A model generated the notes under the pieces. It saw nothing but the letters and a program-made list of their open reading frames with translations, ran no database searches and had not been told where the DNA came from. A stretch of DNA of 10,461 bases from Oscillospiraceae bacterium (lineage in GTDB: Bacteria > Bacillota > Clostridia > Oscillospirales > Oscillospiraceae), in contig CACXBO010000022.1 of NCBI GenBank assembly GCA_902765975.1, forward strand, positions 1-10,461. Reading direction: 5' to 3'. Both the position numbers and the translations under genes were made by a program. Shown here one piece after another: positions 6,765-10,461 of the stretch (its first letter is position 1; every line of letters starts with the position of its first letter).

Positions 6765-7626
6765 TTCTCACCTCGTTTATTAGGTACTCTGCAACATCCG
6801 GCTTATTCATCGAGTATATATGTATCCCGTTTGCCGCGCCGGACTCAGTAAGGGAGATGATCTGCCGCGCTGCGTAGTCGAGGCAGGAGGAGCGGAGAGA
6901 GGCGGGGTCGTTTTCATATTTTGCGAGTATGCGTACTACCGGAGCGGGAAGCGAAGCTCCGCAGAGGAATACCATCCTCGTTATCTGGCTTTTTCCCATG
7001 ATAGGCATTATTCCGGCGTCGACCGGAAGATAAACTCCTCGCGCTCTCGCCTTGTCGATAAAGCGGTAGAAGCTCTCGTTTTCAAAGAAGAGCTGGCTGA
7101 TGAGAAAGTCGGCGCCCGCGTCGGTCTTTTCCTTTAGGTGGTCGAGGTCGCGCTCAAGGCTTTCGCAGTCGACGTGACCCTCGGGATAACAGCCTGCGCC
7201 AATGCAAAGGTCTTTGCCTATCCCTGAGCTGCGCAGATAGGAAATGAGCTCCGAGCCGTATTTGAAGTCGCCCGGCTCGCAGCCGTCGACTCTGTCGCCG
7301 CGCAGAGCGAGGATATTCTCAATGCCTCGCGCTTTAAGTGAACTAATCGCGGAGTCTACCGCAGCTTTTTTCGAGTTTATGCCCGTTATGTGCGCGGCGG
7401 CTGTCACGCCGAATTCATGCTGAACTATGCCGGAAAGCTCTGCTGTTTTCTCATTGGAAACGCCCGACCCTCCCGCGGAGCAGGTGACGCTTATGTAAGC
7501 AGGATCGAGAGCCTTGAGTCCGGAGAGCACGGAACGCACTTCATCGGGCTTAAGCTCGCCCTTTGGGGGAAATATTTCAAACGAAACGGGACAGAGTCCG
7601 CTGCGAAACAGTTCGGTAATCTTCAT
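6751..7626 (-). CDS. metF: Methylenetetrahydrofolate reductase
   Basis: Flavoenzyme that reduces 5,10-methylene-THF to 5-methyl-THF, the methyl donor for the MetH encoded downstream. The 291 residues match the usual bacterial length. Hallmarks are VSFEIFPPKG (14-23), where Glu17 corresponds to the catalytic Glu of E. coli MetF, ISVTCSAGGSG, HITGINS, ILALRGDR, and FLISQLFFENESFY with the FAD/folate contact residues. Start ATG 7624-7626 overlaps the preceding stop in an ATGA arrangement, with AAGGTG upstream inside that gene. No metV-like zinc partner, as found in some acetogens, is seen in the window. Its position between the editing gene and the activation gene indicates co-translation with the methionine synthase pair. 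Confidence 0.95.
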   Translation of the reverse strand: MKITELFRSGLCPVSFEIFPPKGELKPDEVRSVLSGLKALDPAYISVTCSAGGSGVSNEKTAELSGIVQHEFGVTAAAHITGINSKKAAVDSAISSLKARGIENILALRGDRVDGCEPGDFKYGSELISYLRSSGIGKDLCIGAGCYPEGHVDCESLERDLDHLKEKTDAGADFLISQLFFENESFYRFIDKARARGVYLPVDAGIMPIMGKSQITRMVFLCGASLPAPVVRILAKYENDPASLRSSCLDYAARQIISLTESGAANGIHIYSMNKPDVAEYLINEVRNARL

Positions 7627-8771
7627 TTTTCGAGCACCTTCCTTATCTCTTCTTCCGTTGCGGAAAAGCTTCCCTGAATCATTTCCGGCTTTCCGCCGCC
7701 GCGCCCTCTCAAAAGGGCGTTAAGCTCCTTAGCCTTTTCCCGCAGGTCTCCGCCTCTCTGCGCGATCACGTATTTATATCCCTCTGAGTCGCTGCCGGTA
7801 AAGCCGCAGACCATTTTCCCGCACTTCGGAAGAACGGAATTTGCGAGAAGCCGAAGCTCGTCAAGATCGAAGTCGGGTCGGAAGAGAAGCAGATTATCCT
7901 CCGTGTATCCGATATTTTCGGCAAACCGGGCTATCTCCGCTCTCTTAAAGCCTCCGAGACGGTAGCTGAGCTCGTCGCGCTTTCTGAGCACGTCCTCGAC
8001 AGCGGTAAGAGCACCCTCAGGTTTTACGGAGAGGAGAGAGGAAACGCGCCTCAACTCACGCGAGCTTTCTGCTGCCTCTAAGTATGCTGCCTCGCCGGCG
8101 AGCATCCTTATTCGTACTCCGTCCCTGCGGCGGATGGATTCGAGAATGCGTATCATCCCGATCTCACCGGTAAAGCTTACATGCGGCGCGCAGCAGGCGC
8201 AGAGGTCGAGACCTTCGATCTCAACTATTCTGACGTTTTCCGTAAGCTCCAGCTTGGAGCGGTAGTCCATAGCCCGAAGCTCATCGGGAGAGGGAAAGCG
8301 GGCGGTTATACGTCTGTTCTCCCAGATGGCGCGATTCGCCTTAAGCTCGACGAGCTTTAGCTCATCCTCCGTGAGGTAACCGGAGAAGTCGACGATCATA
8401 CCGTCCTCGCCCATGTGAAAGCCCACGTTTTCAAAGCCGTAATCGCCGTGAACTATTCCGGAGACTATATGCTCTCCGGAATGCGACTGCATTCGCGAGA
8501 AACGCTGAGCCCAGTCGATGCGGCAATCGCATATTGAGCCGACAGAAACGGGCTGCGCGGCAATATGAAAAACCTCGCCGCCTCGCTCAAGAGTGTCGAG
8601 CACGCGGACGGAGCCGATATATCCGGAGTCGCCCTTCTGACCTCCGCCCTCGGGAAAGAAAGCGGAGCGGTCAAGCGCTATCTCATAAAGCTCTCCTGTG
8701 CGGATGCAGCCGGTAACGGCGGCGGAAAACTCTGAGAGATGGCTGTCGGTGAAGTAAAGTCGTTCAGTCAT
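7623..8771 (-). CDS. AlaX-type alanyl-tRNA editing protein with DHHA1 tail
   Basis: Predicted free-standing hydrolase that removes wrongly attached amino acids (classically Ser or Gly) from tRNA-Ala, resembling the editing and C-terminal parts of alanyl-tRNA synthetase. Of 382 residues, an N-terminal editing barrel contains FFPEGGGQKGDSG (38-50). The zinc ligands of the family are present as His97-x3-His101 (HSGEH) and Cys193-x3-His197 (CCAPH). A helical linker (about 235-285) precedes a DHHA1-like domain ending GRGGGKPEMIQGS. This is the long AlaX form. Start ATG 8769-8771 has AGAGGAAA at 8777-8784 and a promoter just upstream. It is the first gene of the methionine operon and overlaps metF by 4 nt. 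The substrate is inferred from the family only, and the link to methionine metabolism is unexplained. Confidence 0.9.
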   Translation of the reverse strand: MTERLYFTDSHLSEFSAAVTGCIRTGELYEIALDRSAFFPEGGGQKGDSGYIGSVRVLDTLERGGEVFHIAAQPVSVGSICDCRIDWAQRFSRMQSHSGEHIVSGIVHGDYGFENVGFHMGEDGMIVDFSGYLTEDELKLVELKANRAIWENRRITARFPSPDELRAMDYRSKLELTENVRIVEIEGLDLCACCAPHVSFTGEIGMIRILESIRRRDGVRIRMLAGEAAYLEAAESSRELRRVSSLLSVKPEGALTAVEDVLRKRDELSYRLGGFKRAEIARFAENIGYTEDNLLLFRPDFDLDELRLLANSVLPKCGKMVCGFTGSDSEGYKYVIAQRGGDLREKAKELNALLRGRGGGKPEMIQGSFSATEEEIRKVLEK

Positions 8772-8808
8772 GGATATTTCCTCTTTGCCGATGTAAAGTG
8801 TTATATGA

Positions 8809-8838
8809 ATTATACTACGCGCAGAGGATAAATTTCAA
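8809..8838 (-). promoter_or_regulatory. Sigma-A promoter of the editing-metF-metH operon
   Basis: On the minus strand TTGAAA (8838-8833) is followed by an 18-base spacer and a consensus TATAAT (8814-8809). Transcription should start near 8802, leaving a leader of only about 30 bases before ATG 8771, too short for a SAM, cobalamin or T-box element. No obvious palindromic operator overlaps it. Confidence 0.8.
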
Positions 8839-8847
8839 CTTTTTTAT

Positions 8848-8885
8848 AAAGCGAAGCCCGGAGAAAAAACTCCGGACTTTGCTTT
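8848..8885 (-). terminator. Hairpin after the XRE regulator gene
   Basis: Positions 8848-8863 and 8870-8885 pair over 16 positions with one mismatch (8857/8876) and one G-T, around a six-base A/T loop. It lies 5 bases after the stop of the leftward regulator gene and 10 bases before the -35 of the methionine operon. The leftward T-run is only the TTT at the stem end, so it may be a leaky terminator. Confidence 0.6.
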
Positions 8886-8889
8886 TAAG

Positions 8890-9984
8890 TTAACCGTCCA
8901 GCTCGCCCGAGCCGATATGCTCAGGCGCCCGGGACGAGGCATTGAAGCTGTTCGCTTTCTTAAGAAGCCTCTCACGCTCTGCGATCGCATCTTTAAGGCC
9001 GGTATCCTCAGTCATTCCCCATTCGTTTTTTAGAACGTCAATGATGCGAGAATAAGTGTCGGCAGCCTTAAGAGGCTCGCCCATAATCTCGTAGATATCC
9101 GCTATTCCCATAAGCTCGTCGGTAAAACGCGGTCTGCGCGTTTCTTTTTCAAAGCTTATCTCATACATTCCGATAGCCTTTTCGTAGTCGCACTTCTTTG
9201 CGTAGTACTGCGCCGCCTCGAAGAGGTAAACGGAGCTGTCGGGATATCTCTCGCCGAGCTCTTCCATTATTCTGTCCGCTTCCGGCTCATTAAAGCGGGA
9301 GAGAGCGATATGTGCGCGGTATACCTCCGCCATTATGGGCTCGAAGCCTTCGATAGACGAGAGCTTTCCGAGATAGTGCTCAGCCTCATCGGAGCGATGG
9401 TCGGCTATAAGATTGTCGATAAGATACATATATGGAAGCCTCTCGCCCGGAGCCCGCTCTGTGAGCTCGCGGTAGAAGTCTATCGCTTTTGAATGGTTGG
9501 ATATATTCCAGTCCCATGAGCAGTGTCCCTCTGCCTTCTGAAGCATCCACTGGCAGCCCTTTTCGCCCGGAGCCATGCGCACGGCGTCCTTTGCGTATTT
9601 GCGGACTTTCTGTGCGTAGGTCTCCATTCTGTGCCAGTACAGATAAGAAATAAGCTCAGTCGCGCGCTTCCTGTTATGCTCGACAGAGAGCTGAGATTTG
9701 AGATAGTCCTCATACTCTCTGAAGATATCCTGAGGCAGCTCCGATTCACAGTCCATGCGGTTTTCTATCCTGTTGAAGCGCTGCTCGGCGGTCAGGTCGA
9801 AAAGATCGTCTATGCTGACGCCGAAAACCTCGGCGAGCAGTGGCAAAGTCGCAATATCCGGCATCGCAACCGCGTTTTCCCATTTTGATACGGACTGAGC
9901 GACAACTCCGAGCTTTTCCGCAAGCTGCTCCTGAGTGAGACCGGACTTGAAGCGAAGCTGCTTGATTTTCTTTGAAAGATCCAT
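8890..9984 (-). CDS. XRE-family regulator with TPR-like C-terminal region
   Basis: Predicted cytoplasmic DNA-binding regulator. Of 364 residues, an HTH_3/Cro-type domain spans about 1-62 (KIKQLRFKSGLTQEQLAEKLG, SVSKWENAVAMPD, LAEVFGVSIDDLF). The remaining helical region contains TPR-like repeats, for example AIDFYRELTERAPGE, KAIGMYEISFEKE and KAADTYSRIIDVL. This layout resembles regulators whose TPR region senses a peptide or protein partner, but no secreted peptide gene was found beside it, so the signal is unknown. Start ATG 9982-9984 has a strong AGGAGG at 9993-9998. It has its own promoter and hairpin and appears monocistronic. It lies directly upstream of, and in the same direction as, the methionine operon, but nothing in the sequence shows that it controls that operon. 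Confidence 0.88.
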   Translation of the reverse strand: MDLSKKIKQLRFKSGLTQEQLAEKLGVVAQSVSKWENAVAMPDIATLPLLAEVFGVSIDDLFDLTAEQRFNRIENRMDCESELPQDIFREYEDYLKSQLSVEHNRKRATELISYLYWHRMETYAQKVRKYAKDAVRMAPGEKGCQWMLQKAEGHCSWDWNISNHSKAIDFYRELTERAPGERLPYMYLIDNLIADHRSDEAEHYLGKLSSIEGFEPIMAEVYRAHIALSRFNEPEADRIMEELGERYPDSSVYLFEAAQYYAKKCDYEKAIGMYEISFEKETRRPRFTDELMGIADIYEIMGEPLKAADTYSRIIDVLKNEWGMTEDTGLKDAIAERERLLKKANSFNASSRAPEHIGSGELDG

Positions 9985-10019
9985 AGTTAAAACCTCCTGC
10001 CGTTTTTCATTATGGCCTT

Positions 10020-10048
10020 ATTATATTATAAGCGTCCTGCGCAATCAA
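10020..10048 (-). promoter_or_regulatory. Promoter of the XRE-TPR gene with doubled -10
   Basis: On the minus strand TTGATT (10048-10043) is 17 bases from TATAAT (10025-10020). A second overlapping TATAAT sits 5 bases upstream (10030-10025). An imperfect palindrome CTTAT-6-ATAAG (10017-10032) covers the -10 and could be an autoregulatory operator, which is only inferred. The start codon is about 35 bases downstream. Confidence 0.65.
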
Positions 10049-10152
10049 TAACGCAGCGCGCGAGTCATATCGCTTTACGGTTGAGAGCGCATAGGAGAAA
10101 CGCATAAACCCGCAGCGGACGCCGGAACGACGGCGAGACGGCAGCTCACGGG

Positions 10153-10187
10153 AAAAAGCCCGCAACCTGTTCGGCTGCAAGGCTTTT
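10153..10187 (-). terminator. Leftward terminator-like hairpin in the right intergenic region
   Basis: On the minus strand AAAAGCC (10187-10181) pairs with GGCTTTT (10160-10154). Inside is a second 6-pair stem (10178-10173 with 10167-10162, one G-T) around a 5-base loop, and the outer stem runs into a T5 tract. On the plus strand the inner stem has an A-C mismatch, so leftward function is better supported. It could end the edge gene's transcript or a short RNA started near 10218. Confidence 0.55.
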
Positions 10188-10383
10188 CGCTGTGGGCAAA
10201 GATCTCGGTATCTGTAATAAGCCAATTATACTCGACCTGCTTGTTTCATAAACACGAGAAAACCTATTTTGCCATGGTAGACAAAAAAGGTTTTTTGATG
10301 TCAAAGAGCGCGAAAAAGGACACCAAAGCATAGAAAGACCGCGTAAAAAACACGCGCCAAACTTCTCGACAAACCGGAAGTTG
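10188..10383. other. Intergenic stretch without a convincing gene
   Basis: Together with 10049-10152 this makes about 370 bases with no supported coding region. It contains a TATAAT on the minus strand at 10230-10225 without a good -35 and the hairpin at 10259-10294. A pairing of 10303-10310 with 10387-10394 encloses two smaller hairpins. No tRNA, T-box, SAM or cobalamin riboswitch consensus was recognised on either strand. Confidence 0.6.
10259..10294. terminator. A/T-flanked hairpin, possible bidirectional terminator
   Basis: AAAACCT (10259-10265) pairs with AGGTTTT (10288-10294). After one A-A mismatch, TTTTG (10267-10271) pairs with CAAAA (10282-10286) around a 10-base loop. T follows on both strands (TTTTTT rightward; TTTTCTC leftward). 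Leftward it would be the first plausible terminator after the edge gene that stops at 10384. Confidence 0.45.
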
Positions 10384-10461
10384 TCACGCTCTTTTTATCA
10401 GCCTTCTGACAAGAGAGAATACAGCGTAACCGATGATAACCCCCGCCGTGTTCAATATCAG
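10384..10461 (-). CDS. C-terminal end of a probable membrane protein (partial)
   Basis: The minus strand reads 25 codons from the right edge to a TGA at 10386-10384. The peptide holds a hydrophobic stretch (LNTAGVIIGYAVFSLV) followed by a basic tail (RRLIKRA), the usual end of an inner-membrane protein with a cytoplasmic positive tail. The rest lies outside the window, so the family cannot be named. The short length keeps confidence low. Confidence 0.4.
   Translation of the reverse strand: MILNTAGVIIGYAVFSLVRRLIKRA

Noticed and set aside
8772..8889. SAM or cobalamin riboswitch expected for a methionine/B12 operon
   Set aside because: Only 118 bases lie between genes, the promoter leaves a leader of about 30 bases, and none of the conserved boxes is present.
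10049..10152. Possible structured RNA with G+C-rich repeats upstream of the regulator
   Set aside because: Only small stems (such as CGCCG/CGGCG) and a short direct repeat GCAT were seen; no family consensus and no promoter of its own.
10010..10225. Minus-strand frame of 71 codons upstream of the XRE gene
   Set aside because: It needs a TTG start without ribosome binding site, crosses the terminator-like hairpin and the regulator promoter, and the peptide is Arg/Leu-rich without any domain.
1..10461. CRISPR array, tRNA genes, insertion sequences or prophage genes
   Set aside because: No regularly spaced repeats, no GGTTCGA-type T-arm with a cloverleaf, and no transposase or phage-like frames were found on either strand.

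Overview
The window looks like chromosomal DNA of a gut-type Clostridia (Bacillota), probably near Oscillospirales. The evidence is Gram-positive LPXTG-type sorting signals, a class C sortase, strong AGGAGG-like ribosome binding sites, sigma-A-like promoters, and a B12-dependent methionine synthase split from its reactivation domain. The taxon is inferred from gene style only.

Left third (1-3565, + strand): a compact sortase-assembled pilus locus. It holds a major pilin with isopeptide-type domains and an LPSTG anchor, a class C sortase, and a smaller wall-anchored protein with a variant MPDTG signal, probably the base or tip subunit. A perfect 16-bp stem-loop lies between pilin and sortase. 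The extreme left edge is odd. The pilin signal peptide loses its start and charged n-region near position 85-91, and the sequence to the left carries a strong leftward terminator, as if two unrelated gene ends were joined there.

Middle (3773-8771, - strand): a four-gene methionine/one-carbon operon read leftward from one clear promoter (8809-8838): an AlaX-type alanyl-tRNA editing protein, MetF, a stand-alone methionine-synthase reactivation protein, and a MetH with no reactivation domain. All junctions overlap (4, 14 and 17 nt), so translation is probably coupled. MetF makes 5-methyl-THF, MetH uses it with cobalamin to methylate homocysteine, and the small protein is expected to rescue oxidised cobalamin. 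A bidirectional hairpin at 3690-3725 separates this operon from the convergent pilus locus.

Right part (8890-10461, - strand): an XRE-type helix-turn-helix regulator with a TPR-like C-terminal region and its own promoter, then about 370 bases without a convincing gene. That stretch holds several terminator-like hairpins, a possible short leftward transcript and a three-way-junction-like fold. At the edge is the last 25 codons of a probable membrane protein. No CRISPR, tRNA, rRNA, transposase or phage gene was seen. Nothing here is clearly a new system. The points most worth checking are the broken left junction of the pilin, the intercistronic hairpin, and the AlaX gene coupled to metF-metH.
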